Shown in pieces: positions 36,615 through 46,101 of a stretch of 46,841 nt of DNA (positions are counted from its first letter, which is position 1; every line of letters begins with the position of its first letter). Below the pieces are notes generated by a model. The model had not been told where the DNA came from, did not search any database, and saw nothing but the letters and a program-made list of their open reading frames with translations. The position numbers and the translations under genes are program-made. Origin of the DNA: Rhodospirillales bacterium (GTDB taxonomy: Bacteria; Pseudomonadota; Alphaproteobacteria; Rhodospirillales; CAMCUA01). The stretch is from assembly GCA_947470575.1 (NCBI GenBank), contig CANITX010000004.1, positions 1-46,841 of the forward strand. Direction: 5' to 3'.

Positions 36615-37457
36615 ATGAACAAAGTGGCCATTTTGCCGGGTATCGTCCTGGCTGGGTTCTTTGCGGTCGGTGGGAGTGCCCAGGCCGGGTATGTAACCGA
36701 CGGCACTTTAGTGCTGCCATATCAAGGATCGGTCCCTTCTACGTACTCGGGCTATACCACATGGAGGGACCGCGTCGGCAGCGACCAGTTCGAAGTCTTC
36801 GGCGTCGAGGTTACGTCCAGCACCAGTGCTGGCGGTACGGTCGACCTGAGCATCTACACCAATTATGCCCCGACCAATTCGGGGTCGTTTGGCACGCGTA
36901 CGGCCGACATTGCTTTCAAACTGACCGGTCAGAGCGACTTCAATCACGGCATCGTTCTTTTGAACCACGGGAATTCGGGGACTTACAATAACGGCCTTAC
37001 CGCCGGTTTCTACGAGGTTAGCGATTGGAAAACCTCGCAGGATTTCTTTAGCGGCACCGGCTACATCTATTCCGGTATCGCTGCGGTCTGCGTCAATGAC
37101 AGCGCCTGCAATGCACTCCCCGCGGATCAGAAGCTGGTTATCGACACCTATATCGAACAGGGCACCCTTTTAGGGGGCCACAACTTCAGCGTTACGTTGT
37201 CGGCACCGGGAGACTACTCACCGTTGGCCGATCTTAACGTCCATGCCGATTACCGCATTGATGTCCATTTGACCAACGTCGGCAGTCTGTTCGGGCCGGG
37301 CTGGGAGATGGTCTTCGGCAATGCCACCTGTGGCAACGATACGATCATCGTCACGGGCGTCGGCATTCCGCAGGTGCCGGAGCCAGGCACCATGGGTGTG
37401 ATGCTGCTGGGCCTCCTGGGCCTTGGGGCTGCGCGGCGGGCGACCAAGTCGACCTGA
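36615..37457 (+). CDS. PEP-CTERM sorting-domain exported protein
   Basis: Signal peptide; C-terminal VPEPGTMGVMLLGLLGLGAARRATKST (PEP, hydrophobic helix, basic end). Confidence 0.93.
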   Translation: MNKVAILPGIVLAGFFAVGGSAQAGYVTDGTLVLPYQGSVPSTYSGYTTWRDRVGSDQFEVFGVEVTSSTSAGGTVDLSIYTNYAPTNSGSFGTRTADIAFKLTGQSDFNHGIVLLNHGNSGTYNNGLTAGFYEVSDWKTSQDFFSGTGYIYSGIAAVCVNDSACNALPADQKLVIDTYIEQGTLLGGHNFSVTLSAPGDYSPLADLNVHADYRIDVHLTNVGSLFGPGWEMVFGNATCGNDTIIVTGVGIPQVPEPGTMGVMLLGLLGLGAARRATKST

Positions 37458-37484
37458 CCTCCGCAGAGTCTTCAGCGAATACCT

Positions 37485-37516
37485 GAGCACCTCCCTCGCG
37501 GGAGGTGCTCTTTTGT
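37485..37516 (+). terminator. Rho-independent terminator after PEP-CTERM gene
   Basis: GAGCACCTCCC-TCGC-GGGAGGTGCTC-TTTTGTT; 11-bp perfect stem with T tract. Confidence 0.93.
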
Positions 37517-37570
37517 TGGCGCTGTGGCATCTTGCCGCGACATGTTCCCAAATCGCCGCTATCCTCGTCC

Positions 37571-38542
37571 ATGCTAGTGCCCGGCGATCCGGAAGGCCGA
37601 CGTGCCTGGGCGGTTGCCCGCCGACGCATGGAGCAAGGCCGCGAGAAGCATTCCCCCGTCCGCCGCCGCCGGCGCCGCAAACAGCATTGGGACCCCTTCG
37701 TTCATTTGCTGCGCGTGGCAGAGGTGGGGCTGCGGTTGATCGGCCTGCATCGGCGCGGCGTGCGCAACGCGCTCGCGTTTGCCGTCAACCGGATCGATCT
37801 GGCCTTCGTCGACCTGCCGCCTGCATTCGACGGCTTTCGCATCTTACAGATCAGCGATCCGCATTTCGATGCGGTGCCGGGGATCGACGAGCGCCTTTGC
37901 GCCTTGGTCGCGGCCGAAGCGGTGGATCTCTGCGTTCTGACCGGCGACTACTTGCTCAAGAACGGCGGTTCCTTCGCGCAGGTGCTGCCGTGCTTCGTCC
38001 GGCTGGCAGCGGCGGTCGAGGCCCGCCACGGTATCGTCGCCATCCTCGGTAACCATGATCCGGCCGATCTGGTGCCGGGCATCGAGGCCAGCGGCATCCG
38101 CGTCTTGATCAACGAAAGTCTGACCGTCGACCGGGCCGGGGAGGCCATCCATCTGACCGGCACCGACGACGTTCATTACTTCTATACGGACGCGGTGCCA
38201 ACCGCGCTTGCCGCAGCACCCGCCGGCTTTCGCATCGCTCTCGTCCATTCGGCCGAGGCGGCGGCGTTGGCCGATACGGTGGGCTTCCAACTCTATCTGG
38301 CCGGCCATACCCATGGCGGGCAAGTCTGTCTGCCCGGTGGGAGGCCGCTGTTCACCCACCTCACCTGCCATCAGGCCTATGCGCGCGGCGTCTGGCAGCA
38401 CGGAACGATGACAGGATACACCTCGACCGGCGTTGGCGTGTCGGGCATTCCGGTGCGTTTCAATTGTCCAGGGGAATTGGCCGTCATTACGCTGCGCCGG
38501 CAGGTTCGAGCACAGGATCAGTTGGCGCTTTCCAGCCAATAG
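37571..38542 (+). CDS. Metallophosphoesterase
   Basis: FRILQISDPHFD, LTGDYL, AILGNHDP, LAGHTHGGQVCLPG motifs. Confidence 0.93.
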   Translation: MLVPGDPEGRRAWAVARRRMEQGREKHSPVRRRRRRKQHWDPFVHLLRVAEVGLRLIGLHRRGVRNALAFAVNRIDLAFVDLPPAFDGFRILQISDPHFDAVPGIDERLCALVAAEAVDLCVLTGDYLLKNGGSFAQVLPCFVRLAAAVEARHGIVAILGNHDPADLVPGIEASGIRVLINESLTVDRAGEAIHLTGTDDVHYFYTDAVPTALAAAPAGFRIALVHSAEAAALADTVGFQLYLAGHTHGGQVCLPGGRPLFTHLTCHQAYARGVWQHGTMTGYTSTGVGVSGIPVRFNCPGELAVITLRRQVRAQDQLALSSQ

Positions 38543-38961
38543 CGCATACGCAGCATCGTCCGGGCCAACGGTTCCGCGATGGCGACGGCGGCCTGTTCGA
38601 AAGGCGGTGCATCGAGCAAGACCGGCGCGTCATTGCCAAAGCCGTAGCCTTCGCGGGGAATACCCAGGAAGCCGCGGTCGAACTTGCCGTCGGCGTTTTC
38701 GTCGTGGAAGGCGGCCAGGCCGTAGATTCCGGGCGGTATGTCGGTGAATACTAGCGTGGCGGCGGGGACCACCGCCGGGACCACCGCCTCGCGATAAACG
38801 CCTTCTTCCTTGGCGAAATCGCCGGGCGTACGGAACAGAGCGACGCGAACCAATCCCACGGAATTGTGCAGGCCGCCGACCTCAACCCGCAGTTCGGCGG
38901 CGGTCAGGGGCCCCGCCGTCAGCAGCAACGCTAGGCCCGCGGCGGCAAGAGCGCGGATCAT
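38518..38961 (-). CDS. DUF2141 exported protein
   Basis: Signal peptide; LRVEVGGLHNSVGLVRVALFRTPGDF...FTDIPPGIYGLAAFHDENADGKFDRGFLGIPREGYGFGNDA. Confidence 0.92.
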   Translation of the reverse strand: MIRALAAAGLALLLTAGPLTAAELRVEVGGLHNSVGLVRVALFRTPGDFAKEEGVYREAVVPAVVPAATLVFTDIPPGIYGLAAFHDENADGKFDRGFLGIPREGYGFGNDAPVLLDAPPFEQAAVAIAEPLARTMLRMRYWLESAN

Positions 38962-38965
38962 GGCG

Positions 38966-39349
38966 CTACTTGCGGACCCAACGGCCATCGGGCAGCCGGA
39001 CATATTGGCCGGAGGGTGCGTCCTCGATCAGCTTCTTGCCCGTCAGGGCTTCGACCGCCTGTAGGTTGGTGCCGTTCTTGCTCGCGATGCCGCGATATCG
39101 TTCCCGGCGCTTCAAATTGACCTCATCAACCATTTGGCGCACGGCGGGCGGTGCCGAGGAATCGACGATGCCGACGTAGCCGTCCGGCTGTTCGCCAATT
39201 TGGCCGGCCGCCTTGGACTGATCCAGGGTTTGTGCCGTGGCCGACACACCGGCGCTTGCCGCCACCATAAAAAGCACCGACAGGACGACGGCTAAATAGC
39301 GACGGAGCCGGAGCGCGGCGCTTGGCCGGACGTGGTTCGAAAGGGGCAT
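38966..39349 (-). CDS. ydbL: YdbL-family (DUF1318) protein
   Basis: QTLDQSKAAGQIGEQPDGYVGIVDSSAPPAVRQMVDEVNLKRRERYRGIASKNGTNLQAVEALTGKKLI. Confidence 0.92.
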   Translation of the reverse strand: MPLSNHVRPSAALRLRRYLAVVLSVLFMVAASAGVSATAQTLDQSKAAGQIGEQPDGYVGIVDSSAPPAVRQMVDEVNLKRRERYRGIASKNGTNLQAVEALTGKKLIEDAPSGQYVRLPDGRWVRK

Positions 39350-39558
39350 CAGAACAACTCCGGTTCCTTGGACAGCAGATCCTCGATGTCCTTTTCGACA
39401 CGGACCCGGACCTCCTGCTCGATCTTCACGTTCAGATTGATGACGATCGGCTTGTCGGGCGCCTCGATCTTGACGGTGGGCGAGCAGGCCGACACCAGGA
39501 CGGCTACGGCGCTGACAACGATCAGGCCGAGAGCGGCAGCGTGGCGGCAAGGGTTCAT
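39349..39558 (-). CDS. ynbE: YnbE-family lipoprotein
   Basis: Lipobox VLVSAC; SPTVKIEAPDKPIVINLNVKIEQEVRVRVEKDIEDL. Confidence 0.93.
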   Translation of the reverse strand: MNPCRHAAALGLIVVSAVAVLVSACSPTVKIEAPDKPIVINLNVKIEQEVRVRVEKDIEDLLSKEPELF

Positions 39559-41318
39559 TTCGGTTCTCCCAGGCGCCGTCCTTCGATGTGTCGGCGCAGC
39601 CCGTCCGTGATGGCAGTGCCCGCCGTACCGGCACGCAACATTTGGCCGATATCGCCTTCGACATTGATGTTCAGTTCGATGGGATGACCATCGTAGAGAT
39701 CGGGATTGGCCCCGGCAACCCGCAGCCGGACATTGACCGGTCCCGTCGTTTCACCGTCCATTTCCATGACCACCTCCGTGTAGTGGAAATTCTTCAAGGC
39801 ATCGGCCAACAATTCGCCGCCGGCGCCGCTGCCGCGCAGTGCCGCGTCAGTCGATTCGCTGACATAGCTGATGACGCCGCCACCCGGTCCGGTCGACAAA
39901 CGCCCCTTGCGGATAAAGGGCGTCGTTCCGATCACCTCGATTGGAATGTGGCCCTCCAGTTGGCCCGTGCCTTCCAGGCCTTCGAGGTCGGCTAGGTGGA
40001 GCAGATGTGCCACCTTGACGCCGCGCACGTCCAGGGTAAGATCGTGACGTTGCGCACCGGGCGTCAGGCGGACATCGTGGGTTTCGATGACACCGCCCGC
40101 CCAGGGCCAGACAGCGTTTTCGACCAGCAGGGTACCCTCGGGCAAAACCTGGAATCGGATGGCGATATCCGTCAGCGGCATCCCAAGGTCGGCATGGACG
40201 ATGCGGACCATCTGTCCGGGCGGCGTCGAAGGCGGCCATAGGCTATCAAGAGTCACGTTGGCGTCGATTCCCGACACTTCGGCCAGTTGTGTGCTCAACG
40301 CACCGCCCGAATAGGACAGCGTCAGGCCGGATGTTAGCACCGATTCCCGCCAATTGGCGTTGCCCGTCAATTCCAGCTTGCCGGCGACAGAGGTTACCTG
40401 GCCGCGCAAGAACGGTAACAGCATCTGCGGTTGATGTTCAGGCGTAAAACTGAACGGAACGATGTGGAAGGCGATCTCGCCGCTGTTGCCGGCAATGTCA
40501 TGATGCCCTTCGATATTCAATTCCAGCAGGCCGCCGGCATCCGCTGCTTTGGCGGCGAAGCGGGCAATGTTTTCGGCCAAGGTCGCCTTGCCCGATACCC
40601 GCAGCGGCGCCACTGCGCGGTTATGAATCGTCAAGGACGCGATATCGGCAATGGCTGCAACCGTCCATGTTGGCGCTTTCCCGGCGGGCTTTTCCATGTC
40701 GAGGTCGAAGGCGACATCGCCCCGTGCGGTCAGACCAAGGGGGGCCTCTGCTCCGTTCGGATCGAGGTCGAGGTCGAGGCCGAAGGACATATGGCTACGA
40801 AGCGTGTCGGCCGTTTTGCCGCCGGAGGTTTCGATCGTGCCCTGCACGGGAACCGATGTTGTCCCCCGGGGGGTTTGGATGTCGATCGTCCCGTTGCTCA
40901 GGGATAAGGAGTCGAAGGGCAGCCGCACGCCATCCGGGTTACGGTTGCCACCAAGAAGCAGCGAATCGAGGCTGCCGAAGGATATCTTGCCCTCGCGCCA
41001 GCGTGCCGCCAAGCGAAGGCCGGTCACATCGATATGCTTCGCCCGGGACTGGCGTAACGCCGCTGCATCGTAGGTCAGCACCAGCCGGTCGATGGTCAGG
41101 TCGGGATCGCCCTTGGCGCCGATTTGGACGTCGGCGAACACGGCCCGGCCACTATCCAGCTCAACGACTTTTAGGCGGACCTGTTCCAGCCCGATCCAAG
41201 CGGCAGCACGCACGGCGATCCGTTCCGCTAGGACTTGGCGCTGCCATATGGCCATGCCGGCGAGGGCGGCGACCAGCAGGATGGCGACGGCGGCAAACAG
41301 CCTGACAAGGCGGTTCAT
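39555..41318 (-). CDS. ydbH: YdbH-family intermembrane (AsmA-like) protein
   Basis: N-terminal TM, 588 aa beta-rich; followed by ynbE and ydbL in the conserved order; C-terminal LNINVEGDIGQMLRAGTAG. Confidence 0.9.
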   Translation of the reverse strand: MNRLVRLFAAVAILLVAALAGMAIWQRQVLAERIAVRAAAWIGLEQVRLKVVELDSGRAVFADVQIGAKGDPDLTIDRLVLTYDAAALRQSRAKHIDVTGLRLAARWREGKISFGSLDSLLLGGNRNPDGVRLPFDSLSLSNGTIDIQTPRGTTSVPVQGTIETSGGKTADTLRSHMSFGLDLDLDPNGAEAPLGLTARGDVAFDLDMEKPAGKAPTWTVAAIADIASLTIHNRAVAPLRVSGKATLAENIARFAAKAADAGGLLELNIEGHHDIAGNSGEIAFHIVPFSFTPEHQPQMLLPFLRGQVTSVAGKLELTGNANWRESVLTSGLTLSYSGGALSTQLAEVSGIDANVTLDSLWPPSTPPGQMVRIVHADLGMPLTDIAIRFQVLPEGTLLVENAVWPWAGGVIETHDVRLTPGAQRHDLTLDVRGVKVAHLLHLADLEGLEGTGQLEGHIPIEVIGTTPFIRKGRLSTGPGGGVISYVSESTDAALRGSGAGGELLADALKNFHYTEVVMEMDGETTGPVNVRLRVAGANPDLYDGHPIELNINVEGDIGQMLRAGTAGTAITDGLRRHIEGRRLGEPK

Positions 41319-41482
41319 GACAGGCTCCGCGGCCACCCGGGCCATATTCGCGTTCGGCTCATCGAATACGCTGGTGCACAAGGTTGGAAACAAATCCCGC
41401 CGCGCGTTATTGTATTGCCTACTTGAGATTCGCGTAGGGGCGGTGGTCGATTCCACCAGTTGGTCACGGGGATGGAGGCAAT

Positions 41483-42211
41483 ATGGCTTTGGGCCTGCGC
41501 GAGAGCCGGTCTTTGCAGCGCCGCGCCCGCCGACGCCGGGTGCTGTGGTGGCTGATGATGTTCGCCGGCCTGCTGGCCGTCGGCTACTATGCCTATGCGA
41601 CGGGGGCCATGCTGGCCGATAAGGACGTCTCCAGTTTGAACGCCCAGGTCAGCAAGTTGGAAGCGACGGTCGATACGCTGAAACAGAACAATGCCGCCCT
41701 TGAAGCTGCCTTGCAGGTCGAGCGTCAACGCGGACTGGAATGGCAGCGGCGTTTTGACGCTGGCGTGCCCACCGGCCAGCGTCTGGCCTTTTTGGATTTG
41801 CTCAACGCGCGCCTGGCTCAGGGGATGACGGTCGAGCGGCTGACGTCCTTGATCCGCTCCGCCCGCGTCGAACGGCGCTGCGATGAAAGCCCGGTCACCA
41901 AGCGGTTTGTTGTTCAGAACCCGTTGCATACCGGTGCCAACAGTTCGGTCAGCTTTGCCGATAACCGGTTGACGGTGACAGCCAATGGCGTTTCCGCAGT
42001 AAGCGCCAACGGTGGCCCGGAAGGATGGTATGATCCAACCAAGCCAGTGGTGGCCCGGTTTACCTTGTTGGGCGGCGAATCGTTCACTACGGAAGGTGTC
42101 TTGCCGTTGCACTATTCCGTAGTTGCCGGAGGCAACGAATATCAGTTCACCTTGGTGCCGGGCGACCGCGGCTTCTTGAACGTGACGGCGGATCGCTGCA
42201 GCTATCCCTGA
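41483..42211 (+). CDS. Membrane-anchored coiled-coil protein (DUF6776-like)
   Basis: One TM then SLNAQVSKLEATVDTLKQNNAALEAALQVERQRGLEWQRRFD coiled coil and beta-rich C-terminus. Confidence 0.6.
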   Translation: MALGLRESRSLQRRARRRRVLWWLMMFAGLLAVGYYAYATGAMLADKDVSSLNAQVSKLEATVDTLKQNNAALEAALQVERQRGLEWQRRFDAGVPTGQRLAFLDLLNARLAQGMTVERLTSLIRSARVERRCDESPVTKRFVVQNPLHTGANSSVSFADNRLTVTANGVSAVSANGGPEGWYDPTKPVVARFTLLGGESFTTEGVLPLHYSVVAGGNEYQFTLVPGDRGFLNVTADRCSYP

Positions 42212-42717
42212 ACGGGTGCCGCGTGACGGCGGGCCGCCAGGAACCGGTCTTCGACACGGATCCTCCAGCCGAGGACGATCAGGTTGGCCAACCCGAAGCC
42301 AACGGCCAATTGCCATTCGCCGAAAACCATCGGCAGAACCGGAATTTCGGCAGCGACCACTGCGTAGTTCGGATGGCGTAGGAAGCGATAGGGTCCACGT
42401 CGCACCAACCTTTCGCCTGGAATGCTGACGATACGCGTCGTCCAATAGTCGCCCAGGCTGGCGATGACCCAGATTCGAGCCGCTTGCAGCACGAGGAAAA
42501 GGCTCAGCCACGCCCAGGCGACGGGCGCGCCCGGTGCAACGGTCCAAGCCAGTGCGGCCAGCCAAGCGGCATGCAGGCCGACGATGAGCGGATAGTGGCT
42601 GCTTCCCGTCTCGATCCCGCCGCGCGCCTGAAGGCGCCGCTGATTGCGTCGTGCCAGCGCCATCTCGGCCAAGCGTTGCAGGGCTACCAGGCCGACGATC
42701 GACAATGCCGCATTCAT
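42202..42717 (-). CDS. Isoprenylcysteine carboxyl methyltransferase (ICMT)-family protein
   Basis: RRGPYRFLRHPNYAVVAAEIPVLPMVFGEW; Ste14-like C-terminus. Confidence 0.9.
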   Translation of the reverse strand: MNAALSIVGLVALQRLAEMALARRNQRRLQARGGIETGSSHYPLIVGLHAAWLAALAWTVAPGAPVAWAWLSLFLVLQAARIWVIASLGDYWTTRIVSIPGERLVRRGPYRFLRHPNYAVVAAEIPVLPMVFGEWQLAVGFGLANLIVLGWRIRVEDRFLAARRHAAPVQG

Positions 42718-42729
42718 GGCTACGCACCG

Positions 42730-43854
42730 TCACGTGCCGTCGAGGATTAGGAAGCCGGCCGTGAAGCCCGGTCCTACCGCCGTCATCACGCTGCGCCCAC
42801 CGCCGCCCGCTTGCAAGAAGCGGTGCAGGACGAAGACCACAGTGACCGCCGACATATTGCCGTAATCGCGCAGCACGGATCGGCTGTGCTCCAGATTGCC
42901 GTTGCCCCGGCCGATGACGTCTTCCAGGGCATCGACCACCTTGGTGCCGCCGGGATGGCAGAGGAAGTGATCGATGTCGTCGCGGCGCAAACCGGACCGG
43001 TGCAGAAACCCATCCAGCACGCTGCCGAATTCGGCCCGAATCAGGCTGGGGATGTCCTTGGAAAATTGTACGCCGAGTCCATCGTCTTCGACCCGCCAAC
43101 CCATGATGTCGAGCGAGTCTGGCCAAGTGTATTCGCCCGAGGCGGAGATCCGGTGTCCACCCCGGCTTTCTGCGGTGCCGATATCCGTATCGGCAACCAA
43201 CAACGCCGCCGCAGCACCGTCGCCGAACAAGGCCGTGGCGATGACGTTGCTCTTCGATTGGTCGGCGCGCCGAAAGGTCAGGCCGCATAACTCGACAACC
43301 AAAAAAAGCACGCGGGCGCCCGGCATGGCGCGGGCCAGACTGGCGGCGCGCGCCAATCCGAGTACGCCGCCGGCGCAACCCAGGCCGAAGATCGGCAGCC
43401 GGACGATATCGCGCCGCAGATGCAGTCGTTCCATCAGCCGGGCGTCCAGGCTGGGCGTGGCGATGCCCGAAGTCGAAACGCAGACGATGGCGTCGATGTC
43501 GTCGAGCTGTAGGCCGGCCCCGGTCAGGCAGTCCCGTGTTGCCTGTTCCAGCAGGACAAGCGCGTTTTCCAAAAACAGCCGGTTTTTTTCGGCCCAGCCG
43601 TGGGGTTCTTCGTACCAGGCAATAGGCACGCAGGAATAGCGGGTGTCGATGCCGGCATTGGCATAGACCGGCAGCAGGCGTTCGATGTCCTCTCCCCATT
43701 CGCGAAATAGCGCCCGAGCCCGTTCCATCACTGCGGCCTGGCGCAGCTGGATGGGCGGCACTGCCGTTGCGACCGCAAGCAGGCGCACATCCGATACCGA
43801 AACGTCCGGCATATGGCGGGATACGGAAGGATAGGAGATGGCGGAAGCCTCCAT
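42730..43854 (-). CDS. Type III polyketide synthase
   Basis: Chalcone-synthase-like; catalytic Cys in LPIFGLGCAGGVLGLARA; HPGGTKVVDALED; RDYGNMSAVTVVFVL; VGPGFTAG. Confidence 0.95.
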   Translation of the reverse strand: MEASAISYPSVSRHMPDVSVSDVRLLAVATAVPPIQLRQAAVMERARALFREWGEDIERLLPVYANAGIDTRYSCVPIAWYEEPHGWAEKNRLFLENALVLLEQATRDCLTGAGLQLDDIDAIVCVSTSGIATPSLDARLMERLHLRRDIVRLPIFGLGCAGGVLGLARAASLARAMPGARVLFLVVELCGLTFRRADQSKSNVIATALFGDGAAAALLVADTDIGTAESRGGHRISASGEYTWPDSLDIMGWRVEDDGLGVQFSKDIPSLIRAEFGSVLDGFLHRSGLRRDDIDHFLCHPGGTKVVDALEDVIGRGNGNLEHSRSVLRDYGNMSAVTVVFVLHRFLQAGGGGRSVMTAVGPGFTAGFLILDGT

Positions 43855-43934
43855 GGAAGAGCCCGCCCACCGTCCCTTGGGATCGGCTGCGGGCCATTGA
43901 ACCAGGGCAGACTATCCCAATCGAGAGGCAATAC

Positions 43935-44249
43935 CTACTGGCTCGCCGCCTCATGTCCGCGCCCATGATCAGGCGATGTCCAAAGGTTGACGTGCGGTTC
44001 GGAGGTTGTCGCCGGATATTCCACGGCCGGGCGATAGGCCGGGCGTCGTACCGCGAGGTCAAGATTTTTTCCAATGGAGCGCTGGGTAGCGATGCTAGCG
44101 GCATTGGGCAACGACGACGACATCTGCGGGGCCGGAGTTTCAGCCCGAACCGGGAGGGCCATGGCCAAGGCAGCCAGCACGATGGCGGTCCCGAAGCCGG
44201 CAGCCATGAGGATGGCTTTGTGGGGAGATGCGACGATGGAGGCAGGCAT
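43935..44249 (-). CDS. Hypothetical small exported protein
   Basis: Signal-peptide-like MPASIVASPHKAILMAAGFGTAIVLAALAMALPVRAE. Confidence 0.5.
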   Translation of the reverse strand: MPASIVASPHKAILMAAGFGTAIVLAALAMALPVRAETPAPQMSSSLPNAASIATQRSIGKNLDLAVRRPAYRPAVEYPATTSEPHVNLWTSPDHGRGHEAASQ

Positions 44250-44353
44250 GGGAGATTTATCCTTGCATGAACCGAGTTTGACCGTCGTTCCCCTCAAGAC
44301 TGTCGGCGTGCCGTTGGTTCAGCCACTTACCGACGAGAATAGCATCCAGCCGA

Positions 44354-44827
44354 TCAGCTGACGATTTCCCAGGTACCGTCGGGGCGGCGACAAGCTTGTC
44401 CAATGACCTTCTCGGACTGGCCACCGACATAGATCGTGCTTTCGTACTCGCGACAATCGCGCCCGGCCCGTTCATAGGTGCGGGTCGGGGTAAAGGTGCC
44501 GGAATGATCGCTGTCGGGATTGCGCCAAGCGGTGCTTTGACCTGCCGGGCTGTATTCGAGGCTGCGTGAAACTGCCTGCTGGGCATAGGTATGGTCGGCG
44601 CGGTCAAGCGACTTGCCGGTTTCGCCGCCCAGGAAGGCGCCGCCCAAGGCGCCAATGGCCACGGCGGCAAGCTTGCCTGTGCCGCCGCCGATCTGCGAAC
44701 CGGCCAACGCACCAAGACCGGCGCCGAGCAGGGTGCCGCCGGTCTGCTTGGGGCTGTCGGGGCCGGCACAGGCGCCCAACAGCAAGGTGGCTGTTAGTGC
44801 GACGGTAGTAAGTAGCTTGGTCGACAT
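44354..44827 (-). CDS. 17 kDa surface antigen-like (RT0821/Lpp0805 type) lipoprotein
   Basis: Lipobox LLLGAC; Gly-zipper GGTLLGAGLGALAGSQIGGGTGKLAAVAIGALGGAFLGGETG; DCREYESTIYVGGQSEKVIGQACRRPDGTWEIV. Confidence 0.92.
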   Translation of the reverse strand: MSTKLLTTVALTATLLLGACAGPDSPKQTGGTLLGAGLGALAGSQIGGGTGKLAAVAIGALGGAFLGGETGKSLDRADHTYAQQAVSRSLEYSPAGQSTAWRNPDSDHSGTFTPTRTYERAGRDCREYESTIYVGGQSEKVIGQACRRPDGTWEIVS

Positions 44828-44955
44828 ATCAACTCTCCGGGTGCGCTGCGGGCGATAGCCGCCTGCAAAAACAGCAGAGGCGAATTTGATGGCATTGTTC
44901 ACAATGAAGCTGAATGGACCTTGAACAACCATTCCGCCGCATTAGGCTTGCATCC

Positions 44956-46101
44956 ATGGATCAGACTGCCGCCGCCATGCCGCCGGATCACATAGCGACA
45001 GCCGATGAGCAAACGCTTCGTTCTTGGTACGCGGCGCTACGTGCTCACGTCGCCACGCACGATGCCTTGGCGCCATTGGCGCCGATGCTGGCCGAGCGCG
45101 AGGCCTGGAGCCGGGAGCCGGATGCCGCCCTCAAACTGCATCTCTCCGTTTGCCGCGGTGCCGCCTTGGATTTCAGCGGCCGCCTGGAGGTGGCGTTGAT
45201 CGCGGCCATCGATAGCTATCTGCGCCAAAGTCTGTTCTTGCCCAGCATTGGCCTGCGCGATCCGCAGACCGTATCCGTCGCCCGAGCCCATGCCGACGAA
45301 ATGGATCGGCGCAGTCATAGCCTCCTTTCCGTCCTGCCCGAAGCTAAGGTGGTGGAGATGCGCAAATGGTTCGAATCGAAACCTGCCCTACTTGGCGATC
45401 AGGTCGGTGTCGGTTTTCCGATATCGGTTGCGCAGGCGCGCCAGCAGGCCAATTTCGCCCGCTTTCCCACAACCACGGTGATGGCGTGTCCCCATCTGAT
45501 GGAGATCGCTGCCGATCCATTGGTATTGGCGGCGGTTGAACGCCATCTCGGCGTCTTGCCGACGGTTCTTGGCGTGGCCGCATGGTGGTCGTTTGCCGAC
45601 CGGGCGGTGGCGGAGCGGACCCAATTGTTCCATTGGGACGGCGCTTTCGATCTGCGGTACTGCAAGTTGCTGATCTATCTGACGGATGTCGATGAAGCCG
45701 GCAGCCCCCACCAGATTTACGAGGGGACTCACGGTCCGGCGGCGCTGTCCCGGCTTAGTCGCCAACGGCCGACAGATGGTTCGGCCATCCTTCACTGGTA
45801 CATGCGCCCCGAATGGAAAACGGATGAGGAAACTCTACGGTGGTTCGGCCATCCACCTACCGTTATTGCCGGCAGCGCCGGCACGCGGTTTCTGACCAGC
45901 ACGCGTGCACTGCATCGGGCAGCGCTGCCATCGTGCGGCGACCGGTTGATGTGTCAGGTCATTTATGGAGTCTCGCCACGACGCCAGGTGGCCGACATCG
46001 GCTGTCGCCCGCTGTCGGAGGTACGTGGCGGCACGTTACCACCGGCGTTGCTTGACCGTCCTTTCGGCTACATCAACCGCCTGTTCCTTGAACGTGGATG
46101 A
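44956..46101 (+). CDS. Phytanoyl-CoA dioxygenase-like protein
   Basis: QLFHWDGAFDLRYCKLLIYLTDVDEAGSPHQIYEGTHG (HxD) and LTSTRALHRAALP; ATGA overlap with next gene. Confidence 0.7.
   Translation: MDQTAAAMPPDHIATADEQTLRSWYAALRAHVATHDALAPLAPMLAEREAWSREPDAALKLHLSVCRGAALDFSGRLEVALIAAIDSYLRQSLFLPSIGLRDPQTVSVARAHADEMDRRSHSLLSVLPEAKVVEMRKWFESKPALLGDQVGVGFPISVAQARQQANFARFPTTTVMACPHLMEIAADPLVLAAVERHLGVLPTVLGVAAWWSFADRAVAERTQLFHWDGAFDLRYCKLLIYLTDVDEAGSPHQIYEGTHGPAALSRLSRQRPTDGSAILHWYMRPEWKTDEETLRWFGHPPTVIAGSAGTRFLTSTRALHRAALPSCGDRLMCQVIYGVSPRRQVADIGCRPLSEVRGGTLPPALLDRPFGYINRLFLERG

Noticed and set aside
41315-44104. 929-aa minus-strand ORF
   Set aside because: Runs through the DUF6776-like, ICMT and PKS loci in a wrong frame; no domain-like motifs
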